Part shown: positions 1 through 7,016 of the stretch, one piece after another
How positions within the stretch are numbered: position 1 is the first letter of the stretch
Layout: each line of letters starts with the position of its first letter
DNA from: Nitratidesulfovibrio sp.
Lineage (GTDB): Bacteria > Desulfobacterota > Desulfovibrionia > Desulfovibrionales > Desulfovibrionaceae
Direction of reading: 5' to 3'
DNA: 64,000 bases
Assembly: GCF_040373385.1 (NCBI RefSeq)
Contig: NZ_JBDXXH010000001.1
Location: 372,675-436,674 of the forward strand
The notes under the pieces: model-generated
The model's input: only the letters and a program-made list of their open reading frames with translations
Database searches by the model: none
What the model was told of the DNA's origin: nothing
Program-made: the position numbers and the translations under genes

Positions 1-425
1 TCCATTTCAAGTTGGCGGACCGCCTTGCGGCGACGTTTGGTTTCCCAGCACACATGCCCGTAATCGCGCAGGCGCTTGTCCTCGGCGGTCATGACCCCGC
101 AGCCGAGCAGCCCCAGCAGTTGAGCCAAGGGTTGCACGCTGCCCACAGCAAGGCAGAAGACTTCAAGGGCCAGCACCGAGGGCAGGTGTTCGCGGTCAGC
201 GGGGTTGAGCCACTTCTCGAACGTGGCGGGCGACAGCAGGCGGGCGTTTCCGGTGGTCAGCTTGACGCCAGAATCCGACGCCAGGGCATTCATTCGGTCC
301 ACCACTTGCGCACGGGAAAGCCCGCACGAAGCGACGGCACGCTGCATGGATGCCTTGAGCGTGGCATTCAGCCCGGCAAGGCGGGCTGGCTGGTCGTTGA
401 AGAGGGAAAGCTGAACCGTGCTCAC
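1..425 (-). CDS. Early-region regulatory protein of a Mu-like prophage (partial)
   Basis: An open frame on the minus strand starts at a GTG (423-425) and runs off the left edge after about 141 codons. The product begins VSTVQLSLFNDQPARLAGLN and continues with a predicted helical region (LSRAQVVDRMNAL, then FEKWLNP) and a basic stretch near the edge (TKRRRKAVRQLE). I do not recognise a named family with certainty. The layout, divergent from a CI/LexA-like repressor across a short repeat-rich gap, is that of the early regulatory genes of Mu-like transposable phages, where a Ner-like or similar gene precedes the transposase. The ribosome-binding site is weak, so the start is tentative. The rest of the prophage would lie to the left, outside the window. 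Confidence 0.55.
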   Translation of the reverse strand, partial: MSTVQLSLFNDQPARLAGLNATLKASMQRAVASCGLSRAQVVDRMNALASDSGVKLTTGNARLLSPATFEKWLNPADREHLPSVLALEVFCLAVGSVQPLAQLLGLLGCGVMTAEDKRLRDYGHVCWETKRRRKAVRQLEM

Positions 426-430
426 AAGAT

Positions 431-505
431 GCCGTCCGTCATGTTGAGGGGTTGCCGTCCGGAATCTCTAACGCTCCGGACGTTGACCCGTTCAAGGCGG
501 ACGGC
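431..505. promoter_or_regulatory. Repeated CCGTCCG motifs and 8-bp palindrome before the early phage gene
   Basis: GCCGTCCG occurs at 431-438 and 454-461, and its reverse complement CGGACGGC at 498-505. A perfect inverted repeat, CGTCCGGA (456-463) and TCCGGACG (475-482) with an 11-nt spacer, lies between. Clustered copies of one short word in the repressor/early-gene intergenic region are what phage operators look like. Binding by the adjacent repressor is an inference. Confidence 0.4.
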
Positions 506-595
506 TAAGGTCAAACAGCTACGATGATTTCTTTACCGCCCGCAGCTTCAATTAAAGGCAAAAGCAGGCTGCGGTCAAGTCAAAAACCAAATTCG

Positions 596-610
596 GTGTT
601 CTGTTTTTGC
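596..610 (-). promoter_or_regulatory. 15-bp repeat before the repressor, inverted copy of one after the gene
   Basis: The minus-strand word GCAAAAACAGAACAC (596-610) occurs again, exactly, on the plus strand at 1509-1523 just after the repressor gene. A related dyad (CAAAAAC at 581-587 with GTTTTTG at 603-609) overlaps this copy. In Mu-like phages both repressor and transposase recognise sites in the operator region and at the nearby phage end, so a shared binding site is plausible. This is sequence observation plus inference. Confidence 0.45.
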
Positions 611-685
611 ATTTAAGCGTTAACTGTTTGGCTTTAAACGCGGATTGCAAAACACGCATTCGGACTTTGGCTTTCGGAGTTCACC

Positions 686-1441
686 GTGGATACTGCGAAA
701 TCCTTTGAAGCTCGTTTCCAGCGAATCCTCCAGGCCGTTGGGGCACGCTCCGAATCCGAACTGGCGCGAATACTGGAAATTCATCCGTCCTCAGTAGGCA
801 CGGCAAAGAAAAGAGCTAAAATACCGACAGGATGGATAGAGGCGATTTCGGAACGATTCGGCATCAGCGCCAACTGGCTGTTCTTCGGGTCAGGGGCGAT
901 GCACGACGCAGACCGCGTTACCGTCGAACCTGCGCGCGCGGGGACGCTGCGAGCAGGCGAGCCTATAGCCAGGGTTGTGGCAAAGCCGTCTGAAGCCGGT
1001 GATGTGATTGAATGTGCGGACTGCGAACTGGTCATGGTGCCCATGGTCGAGGCGCGGTTGAGCGCGGGCACGGGTTCCTTCGAGACAGGCGGGGACATTG
1101 AACGCCGTTACGCATTCCGCACCGACTTCCTGCTGCGCAAGGGGGCACCGTCCAGCATGGTCCTGATGCGCGTGGATGGCGACAGCATGGACCCGTATGT
1201 GCTCAACGGGGACGTGGTCCTGATTGACCAAAGCCAGCGGGAACCAAGGGCAGGTAAGGTCTACGCCGTGGGCGTCGAGGATGTCGTCTACCTCAAGCGC
1301 GTGAACGCCGTGCCGGGCAAGATCATCCTGTCGAGCTACAATCCCGACTATCCGCCGATTGAAGTGGACGCGCGCGGCGACTTGTCCAACGGAATCCGCA
1401 TCATAGGCCGCGCTGTCTGGGTTGGACGCGAGCTAAATTGA
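686..1441 (+). CDS. CI/LexA-like phage repressor with S24 peptidase domain
   Basis: This 251-aa protein has an N-terminal helix-turn-helix of the phage CI repressor type (about residues 8-66) and a C-terminal S24 peptidase-like domain with the expected Ser (GDSM, S167) and Lys (YLKRV, K204). Such repressors keep a prophage silent and may self-cleave when RecA is activated. The GTG start at 686 is preceded by GGAG at 7 nt. The gene is divergent from the truncated early gene at 1-425, and the gap holds palindromes and AT-rich promoter-like DNA. A perfect hairpin with a T-run follows at 1535-1566. Placement at the outer end of a Mu-like prophage is inferred from this arrangement. Confidence 0.85.
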   Translation: MDTAKSFEARFQRILQAVGARSESELARILEIHPSSVGTAKKRAKIPTGWIEAISERFGISANWLFFGSGAMHDADRVTVEPARAGTLRAGEPIARVVAKPSEAGDVIECADCELVMVPMVEARLSAGTGSFETGGDIERRYAFRTDFLLRKGAPSSMVLMRVDGDSMDPYVLNGDVVLIDQSQREPRAGKVYAVGVEDVVYLKRVNAVPGKIILSSYNPDYPPIEVDARGDLSNGIRIIGRAVWVGRELN

Positions 1442-1490
1442 CGCAGAATGCCGCGCAGGCGCGGCAGAATCGCGCAGGATTTTCATCGCA

Positions 1491-1523
1491 TTTTGCCTTG
1501 TTTAGAAGGCAAAAACAGAACAC
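1491..1523. repeat. Palindrome plus 15-bp repeat downstream of the repressor, near a prophage end
   Basis: TTTTGCCTT (1491-1499) and AAGGCAAAA (1506-1514) form a perfect 9-bp inverted repeat with a 6-nt loop. Overlapping it, GCAAAAACAGAACAC (1509-1523) is the partner of the 15-bp word at 596-610. A further GGCAAAACACAAAC follows. I read these as possible end-binding sites of the Mu-like element. The exact prophage/host junction could not be fixed by eye. Confidence 0.4.
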
Positions 1524-1534
1524 AGGCAAAACAC

Positions 1535-1566
1535 AAACGGGCGGTCCAAAGGGGCCGCCCGTTTTT
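1535..1566 (+). terminator. Rho-independent terminator after the repressor
   Basis: AAACGGGCGG (1535-1544) pairs perfectly with CCGCCCGTTT (1555-1564) and a T-run continues after the stem. It lies 93 nt beyond the repressor stop. Confidence 0.75.
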
Positions 1567-2110
1567 CTTCCATGCCTGTGATGAATCGTGCCAATCGGCG
1601 CACACTCTTCTGCGCGTTTCGCCCAAAAGCACCCAAAACGCTGCGCGCTAAATTCGACACTAAACTTTCTTCAAACGCCTTGCGGCACAAGGGCCAACGG
1701 CACACGAGCATGCCTCACCCCGTTGTGCCAATCTGAATGCCTCCCCGGTCTTGTTCCGCGCCCTCTGCTTTTTGCGTGCGCGGACGTCTATCGTCGTCGG
1801 AGTGGCTCTTTGGAGCAAGGTAGCCCACCAAAATAGCCAGAGGCTTGTGGCGTTCACTGCAAGCTCTCGAATTTTCGTCATTGCGGAAAGGGGGGGGCCT
1901 CGCCATTCCCCCCTCTCACTACACGCCCCGCATGCGGGCAAGGCAGTGGGTTCGTCCCCGCTGTATGTCGTGAGAAAATACCATCCCACGAGGGCAGCCT
2001 CTGTCGTCGGCTTCCGCCACCATGTCAAGTATGTCCATGAACGTCTGCCTGCGCGCATGCGTCATGGATCTGTCGTATTCTTGTAGATGGGAATTGGGAA
2101 TGGGCACGGC
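1567..2110. other. Prophage/host junction interval with no convincing gene
   Basis: No frame here shows a recognisable product. GTGCCAATC occurs at about 1588 and again at about 1724, and several GGCACA-like words lie between, which could be remnants of element end sequences. A G8-rich tract near 1890 could form a hairpin with the C-run after it. A 62-codon minus-strand frame (1919-2107) lacks a ribosome-binding site and is not called. Confidence 0.4.
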
Positions 2111-2332
2111 GAATGTATCATTGTCATCGTTTGCAATTGTGATGCTTTTTGTTTTTGGATTTGCAATGCTTTAAAATATTAAGCAATTTATTTTAAAGAG
2201 TGAGTATCATAAAATAGTTGCATTAATTTGCAAATGCGTGTGCCAGCGCACAGACGAAGTGGACGAGTCTTGCAACTATGATGGTCCAGCCCCTCGCGAT
2301 GTCGCGAGAAAAGAATTCTTCAGGAGGACCAC
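2111..2332 (+). promoter_or_regulatory. AT-rich promoter region before the hypothetical/CsbD operon
   Basis: Between about 2130 and 2235 the sequence becomes strikingly AT-rich compared with the surrounding high-GC DNA and contains several TTGCAA and TAAAAT words. The first gene downstream starts at 2333 behind a strong CAGGAGG. I cannot choose one -35/-10 pair with confidence. Confidence 0.35.
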
Positions 2333-2587
2333 ATGAACATTCCGACAAAGCAAGAGTTGTCCACGAACATTCAGAAACGCGTCAAGGCGTTCAGGCAGGA
2401 AACAGCACCCAACAGGGCGCCGCCGAAACCCCTGCCGTTACCCGTGGGCGAGTGCCCCCAGGTCACCCCCGCGGGTAAATTCCCGGATGCGTCAAGGCAG
2501 ATCGACATAGACATTGCAATACGGGACTTGCTGCGGTCCGCCAGGGGCGAATTTCTCGTCACGGAGCGTGAAGGGGAGACGTCATGA
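2333..2587 (+). CDS. Small hypothetical protein, first gene of a CsbD operon
   Basis: An 84-aa, proline-rich, probably cytoplasmic protein (PPKPLPLPVGECPQ in the middle, then a helical IDIAIRDLLRSARGEF segment). It has a strong ribosome-binding site (CAGGAGG, 6 nt before ATG) and its last four bases overlap the start of the CsbD-like gene in an ATGA arrangement, which argues for translation and coupling. I recognise no family. By position it may belong to a general stress response with its neighbours. Confidence 0.6.
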   Translation: MNIPTKQELSTNIQKRVKAFRQETAPNRAPPKPLPLPVGECPQVTPAGKFPDASRQIDIDIAIRDLLRSARGEFLVTEREGETS

Positions 2588-2799
2588 GTCTGCCCGGCAT
2601 GGATGAGATCAAGGCCAAGTGGCAACAGCAGATCGGTGCGGCCAAGGTTGCCTGGGGCGAGTTGACCGACGATGAATTGCTGCAATCCGAAGGGCATGCC
2701 CAAAAATTGGCTGGCTTGGTGCAGGAGCGATACGCCATCTCGCGTGAAGAGGCCGAAAAACAGGTCCAGAGATTCCTTGACAAGAACAGCACGAAGTGA
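2584..2799 (+). CDS. CsbD-like stress response protein
   Basis: A 71-aa hydrophilic, helical protein that matches the small CsbD family: an early helix with the KAKWQQQIGAAKVAWGELTD pattern and a second helix rich in Glu and Gln. CsbD proteins are induced by general stress in many bacteria; their molecular role is not settled. The start overlaps the preceding gene by 4 nt and GGGGAG precedes it. The next gene, a BON-domain protein, begins about 120 nt later in the same direction. Confidence 0.85.
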   Translation: MSLPGMDEIKAKWQQQIGAAKVAWGELTDDELLQSEGHAQKLAGLVQERYAISREEAEKQVQRFLDKNSTK

Positions 2800-2918
2800 A
2801 CCAAGGATGCCTGCCGTTTGCCAGGGTGGCGCGGCAGGCATCGCTGGTGAGTTCCCTTGGCATGGAAATGAACATGCAGCTTTCGGCCGCATTCAAAATG
2901 TAAATGACGGAGACCCAC

Positions 2919-3752
2919 ATGTACAAGCAATGCCGCAATTATCTCCTCGCGGCGGCCGTCGCGCTGACCATGGCTGCGCCTGTCGGCGCGATGGCTGCCG
3001 AGGCCGTATCCCAGAATGTAACCGACGCCCGGCAAGAGGCCCAGATTTGGACGACGTATGCCCTCAGCCCGTACCTGCGCGCCAGCACCATAAATGTCGC
3101 GGTGCAGGACGGCAAAGCCACGCTGACCGGATACGTTGCGGAAGACGTCAACAAGGAGTTGGCACGGGAAATCGCCATGGGCGTCGCCGGCATCCGAGAG
3201 GTGGACAATCAGATAGTCGTTCAGTCCGACTACTCTCCGCCCGTGTCGAATTCGACGCGCGGCTACGGTGACATGATAGACGACGCCAACATCACGACCT
3301 CCATCAAGTCGAAGCTGCTGTGGAGCAAGCACGCAGAAGGCTTGGCCACCAATGTGGTAACGGAACGGGGCAAGGTAACGCTGCGGGGCACTGCCCAAAG
3401 CATGGCCGCCAAGAACCTTGCCGGTCGCCTGGCCGTGAACACTCCGGGCGTCGTGTCGGTGGACAACCAGTTGGTGGTCGGCAGCGCCAAGCCGACAGCT
3501 GTTGAAGTTGCCAAGGACACTGCGGCTGAGGCTGGAAGCGACATCGCAGACAGTTGGATCACGACGAAGGTGAAGTCCACGCTCCTGTATTCCAGCAATG
3601 TTTCCGGTTCCAACATCACGGTGAACACCAGCAAGGGCGTGGTCACGCTCAGCGGCAAGCTGGGCAGCGGCGCAGAACGTGCCCTTGCCGTCGAACTCGC
3701 GCAGAACGTGCGCGGGGTCAAGAGCGTCAAGGCAAAGGCCCTTACGTTCTGA
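2919..3752 (+). CDS. Periplasmic protein with three BON domains (OsmY-like)
   Basis: The chosen ATG at 2919 follows GGAG at 6 nt and begins MYKQCRNYLLAAAVALTMAA, a clear Sec signal peptide ending near AMAAEA. The mature part of the 277-aa protein contains three BON repeats (about residues 40-110, 120-190 and 205-277), each with the family pattern of helix, short strand, GxVTLxG and a final helix with V..V..V..V. BON domains are thought to bind phospholipid or envelope components; OsmY is the osmotic-stress example. An upstream in-frame ATG at 2904 would add five residues and has no ribosome-binding site. The neighbouring CsbD, GlsB-like and second BON genes support an envelope-stress role. 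Confidence 0.85.
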   Translation: MYKQCRNYLLAAAVALTMAAPVGAMAAEAVSQNVTDARQEAQIWTTYALSPYLRASTINVAVQDGKATLTGYVAEDVNKELAREIAMGVAGIREVDNQIVVQSDYSPPVSNSTRGYGDMIDDANITTSIKSKLLWSKHAEGLATNVVTERGKVTLRGTAQSMAAKNLAGRLAVNTPGVVSVDNQLVVGSAKPTAVEVAKDTAAEAGSDIADSWITTKVKSTLLYSSNVSGSNITVNTSKGVVTLSGKLGSGAERALAVELAQNVRGVKSVKAKALTF

Positions 3753-3949
3753 TGTAAGGCGTTCGGTCGAAGGTCGCCGCGCAGCATGAACATGGTGCGC
3801 GGTGATCTTTTTCGTGGTGCGGATGCCTGTTTCGTCTTTCGGCAGAAAGCCAGCAACCATCAGTTTTCTGATGTCGTTCAGGCGGTGATGCGCGCGGCAC
3901 GTTGCGGGGGGGCCTGCCGGGCTGCCATCTTGCGATGCCAGCCGTTGCC

Positions 3950-4642
3950 TCAGGTGAACAGCCGCTGTGTCCTGTAGCATTCGCAGGATGCCGCCTCCAG
4001 CCCGCTACGGTCCAGAATGCGGATGTGGCCGCGCGTGTAGTGGATGAGTTCCTTGGCCTGCAAAGCCCCGGCGGCAACGGTGATGCCGCTCCTGCGCACC
4101 CCCAGCATGTCGGCAAGCGATTCGTGCGTGAGGTAGAAATTGTCGGCGTGCGCACGGTCCTGCGCCAGCAGCAGCCAATAGGCCAGCCGCTGTTCGATGG
4201 GATGAAACCGTGTGCACAGCGCCGTTTTTGACAAATCGTCTATCGTCACGGACAGGCGCAACTGAAGAGCCTGAAACAGGCGGGAGCTGGCGTGCAGGGC
4301 ATGCAGAAAGTGCATCGTGCTCATCTTCAGGGCGCTGCCCGCACCAGACACGATGGACTTCATGGAGGAAGAATGACTCCCCAGGATCAAGGTCGTGCCC
4401 AGCATCCCTTCGTTGCCGATCAGCCCTACAGCCATGCGCTGGTGTTCACCCTGTGTCGCAACCAGTGATATGAATCCGGCAAGGGGGAAGTATACGTGCT
4501 GGTAGCGTTGGAACGGTTCGTGAAGAACGGTACCCAGAACCATGTCCACAGTCTCGCAACCCGTAATGATGTCGTTGCGTTCGTTGTGTGTCAGGCTCTC
4601 GATCAGACTGTTGACGCCTGAATGGGGAAGTGAGGCGGTCAT
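3950..4642 (-). CDS. Crp/Fnr-type transcriptional regulator (first of two paralogs)
   Basis: A 230-aa protein with a cyclic-nucleotide-binding-fold N-terminal half (HVYFPLAGFISL, then LIGNEGMLG) and a C-terminal winged helix (LADMLGVRRSGITVAAGALQ). The frame is open further upstream, but the ATG at 4642 has AAAGGAT before it and fits the family length. The phosphate-binding residues of cAMP-responsive Crp are not evident, so the ligand is unknown. It is clearly paralogous to the next gene (same order of HVYFP, GNEG, SxCECY motifs), and both read leftward, separated by about 165 nt. The stop converges on the BON gene. Confidence 0.8.
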   Translation of the reverse strand: MTASLPHSGVNSLIESLTHNERNDIITGCETVDMVLGTVLHEPFQRYQHVYFPLAGFISLVATQGEHQRMAVGLIGNEGMLGTTLILGSHSSSMKSIVSGAGSALKMSTMHFLHALHASSRLFQALQLRLSVTIDDLSKTALCTRFHPIEQRLAYWLLLAQDRAHADNFYLTHESLADMLGVRRSGITVAAGALQAKELIHYTRGHIRILDRSGLEAASCECYRTQRLFT

Positions 4643-4806
4643 GCGCGTATCCTTTGGCACAAGGCAGCCAAGGAACGACACGAGAAAGGTGCCAACAATC
4701 TCGATGCCCCAACCTGAATGGTCGTCGGGCGGTTGTCTGTGCACCACGGCGTGCTGGGCGGCGGTCTCTGCCCCGCAGGCGCCATCGCCCGCCGCCTGGC
4801 AGGCTG

Positions 4807-5535
4807 TCAGCCCAGGCGCGCAGCCATCATGTACGGAAGAAGGCGGTCAGTTTCCTTCTTTACGACAGCATAACATTCACAACTCAATTGTTCAAGCTTA
4901 TCCCTGTCCAAGACTGTTATTCGTCCTCGACTATATTCTATGACGCCAAGCTTTTGCAGTTTTCCTGCGGCCTCGGTAACGCCTTCACGGCGGACACCAA
5001 GCATGTTTGCGATGAGTTCCTGCGTCATTGTCAGCTGGTTGCTTGGAAGGCGATCAAGAGAAAGAAGAAGCCACCTGCACAGTTGCTGGTCTATCGAGTG
5101 GTGGCGGTTGCAGACGGCAGTCTGGGCCATCTGCGTGATGAGCGACTGGGTGTACCGCAGCATCAATTGCAGCATCTCGCCATGGCGGTTGAATTCGTCC
5201 TTCAGACGCTGCCCCGGCAACTGATAGGCATGCCCTGCGCTCTGCACAATGGCCCTGCTGGGTGTGCTCTCCCCCCCCATGAACACGGCAACTCCGATGA
5301 GTCCCTCGTTGCCGACCACGGAAATTTCCGCCGATGCCCCGCTTTCCATCACGTATAGCAGGGACACGATGGCGTCGGTCGGAAAGTAGACGTGGCGCAT
5401 GGCGTCGCCGGATTCATACAGCACCTTGCCGAGCGGCATCGGCACCAGTTCCAGATGGGTGAACAGACGTTCCTGAACGTCTCTGGGCAGCGCGGCCAGA
5501 AGATGATTCTGGCGGGGTGAGGGTGTCTCCTGCAT
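4807..5535 (-). CDS. Crp/Fnr-type transcriptional regulator (second paralog)
   Basis: The ATG at 5535 sits 6 nt after a perfect AAGGAGG and gives a 242-aa product, so the longer open frame to 5610 is not used. The N-terminal half has the effector-domain pattern (HVYFPTDAIVSLLYV, VVGNEGLIGVAVF) and the C-terminal half the DNA-binding pattern (IANMLGVRREGVTEAAGKLQ, then YSRGRITVLDR and SCECY). Proteins of this type often regulate stress or redox genes in proteobacteria. It is divergent from the small membrane-protein gene at 5781, so the approximately 245-nt gap probably holds promoters for both directions. Confidence 0.82.
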   Translation of the reverse strand: MQETPSPRQNHLLAALPRDVQERLFTHLELVPMPLGKVLYESGDAMRHVYFPTDAIVSLLYVMESGASAEISVVGNEGLIGVAVFMGGESTPSRAIVQSAGHAYQLPGQRLKDEFNRHGEMLQLMLRYTQSLITQMAQTAVCNRHHSIDQQLCRWLLLSLDRLPSNQLTMTQELIANMLGVRREGVTEAAGKLQKLGVIEYSRGRITVLDRDKLEQLSCECYAVVKKETDRLLPYMMAARLG

Positions 5536-5780
5536 ATCAGCCTCCTTGAGGGGTAGTCTCGTAAGGGCAACATGCGTCAACTGGCGCGACTTATCTGTAC
5601 GGTAGCGCACATTGCACCGGTCCGTCAGCCCTCGTTCCGTCTCATCCCCCTCACCACGCGGATACAGCGCGAAATAAAATTCCCTATGTGTGGCATCGAA
5701 CGGAAGATATCCGTGAGGGTGCTAGGTTGGGTATGCTCCGAATAGTCCCTGAACGCCAACGGAAGCCGGGTGCCATTGAC

Positions 5781-5927
5781 ATGCTGGAACTTGTCGCAGT
5801 CGTGCTCGTGGCCGTGTGGCTGATGGGGTTGGGGGCGTCATCTTCCATGACCGGCTTCATCAATTTCTTTCTGGTCGTGATCGTGATGGTGGTCGTTGTC
5901 CGGATCATTCAGCGCCATCGCCTGTAA
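5781..5927 (+). CDS. Lmo0937-family small membrane protein
   Basis: A 48-aa protein, MLELVAVVLVAVWLMGLGAS followed by a second hydrophobic helix and the ending RIIQRHRL. Two short transmembrane segments separated by a Gly/Ser turn, with a basic C-terminus, is the signature of the Lmo0937 (DUF5670) family, a stress-associated family of unknown mechanism. The open frame extends to 5688, but only the ATG at 5781 gives the family length. The ribosome-binding site is weak. Confidence 0.7.
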   Translation: MLELVAVVLVAVWLMGLGASSSMTGFINFFLVVIVMVVVVRIIQRHRL

Positions 5928-6034
5928 TTCCGGTGTCCACGCAGACTGCATGCGGGGGGCAAGCCGGTTTGTCCGGTGGCCGGATGATTTCCGGGTTGAT
6001 GGTCCATAACTCGAAACAGTTGCAGGAGCGCAAT

Positions 6035-6280
6035 ATGGAAAACTTGCTTTGGTTTCTCATCATCGGCTTGGTTGCGGGTTGGCTGGCGGGCACTCTGATG
6101 AAAGGGGGCGGTTTCGGCCTCGTGGGTGACCTCATTGTCGGCATTGTCGGCGCGGTGATCGGTGGTGTCCTGTTCGGCGCCATCGGCATTGGCGGTGGCG
6201 GGCTGCTGGGGGCAATCCTCATGGCTACCGTTGGCGCGGTCATCCTGATTCTCTGCCTGCGCATGCTCAAGCGGGCATGA
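6035..6280 (+). CDS. GlsB/YeaQ/YmgE-family stress membrane protein
   Basis: The 81-aa product begins MENLLWFLIIGLVAGWLAGT and has three predicted membrane helices rich in glycine (LVGDLIVGIVGAVIGG, LLGAILMATVGAVILIL). This matches the GlsB/YeaQ/YmgE family, formerly called transglycosylase-associated proteins, which are induced by general stress. GCAGGAG lies 8 nt before the ATG at 6035. The longer open frame from 5816 has no family similarity and is not used. Confidence 0.82.
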   Translation: MENLLWFLIIGLVAGWLAGTLMKGGGFGLVGDLIVGIVGAVIGGVLFGAIGIGGGGLLGAILMATVGAVILILCLRMLKRA

Positions 6281-6434
6281 CCGACGTACACCGAACCAGA
6301 ACCTGACGTTGCCGGCGATGCGGGAACATGCATCGACGCCTGCTTCCCTGCATGACGCCATGCGCGACACGGTTTGGAGAAATGCGGCTGCTGCCGCGAA
6401 AACCCTGCATCATCGTTCACACAGGAGTAGTCCC

Positions 6435-6752
6435 ATGAAGTTCCAGAGATGCATGACGCTGTTCGTCGCAGTCATCATGGCCCTTGCCCTTGGCTGCGCA
6501 TCGACATCGAACTCGGAAGGAACGGGTGAATACCTTGACGATACCGCCATCACCGCCAAGGTGCAGACGGCCATTCTCCAGGAGGCGTCCCTGACGTCTG
6601 CCGAGATCAACGTCGAAACCTTCAAGGGCGTGGTACAGTTGAGCGGCTTTGTCGGATCACGGGCCGAGATCAACACCGCAGTCCAGGTGGCGCGCAAGGT
6701 TGAGGGCGTGAAGTCCGTCCGCAACGACATGCACGTCAAGGGTCAACAGTAA
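6435..6752 (+). CDS. BON-domain lipoprotein
   Basis: A 105-aa protein with a lipoprotein signal (MKFQRCMTLFVAVIMALALG followed by the lipobox Cys) and one BON domain in the mature part (DDTAITAKVQTAIL, then FKGVVQLSGFV and KVEGVKSVRNDM). The ATG at 6435 follows ACAGGAG. It is expected to be anchored in the envelope and to bind lipid-like surfaces. It is a one-domain relative of the three-domain BON protein at 2919. Confidence 0.85.
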   Translation: MKFQRCMTLFVAVIMALALGCASTSNSEGTGEYLDDTAITAKVQTAILQEASLTSAEINVETFKGVVQLSGFVGSRAEINTAVQVARKVEGVKSVRNDMHVKGQQ

Positions 6753-6788
6753 CGGGGCGGAGCAGTCCGCTCGCACCAGTCCGTTTGC

Positions 6789-6817
6789 CGTGCCCCCTGG
6801 CCTGTGCAGGGGGCACG
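6789..6817. terminator. Strong GC-rich hairpin after the BON lipoprotein
   Basis: CGTGCCCCCTG (6789-6799) pairs perfectly with CAGGGGGCACG (6807-6817) around a 7-nt loop. There is no T-run, so factor-independent termination is uncertain. It sits 36 nt after the lipoprotein stop and 200 nt before the glucan synthase start. Confidence 0.45.
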
Positions 6818-7016
6818 CCCCGACGCCGTTCACGCCGCGTGACGTTTCCTTGCAGCACGCCGCCGCCAATGCTCCCCCTGGGGGGCGGACGCCCTGCGGA
6901 ATGGCGTTGCGTTGCGCCTGCGCCCGCGCGGTGCCTGTGTCGCTGGCACCATGCGTCGGTGCGCATTTTTGCCGTGTGCCCGCTGTGATTCCGCCCATGC
7001 GGAAGGAGACTCAGGA

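Noticed and set aside
1919..2107. 62-codon minus-strand frame with plausible composition
   Set aside because: Starts at GTG without a ribosome-binding site, no family recognised; too weak to call.
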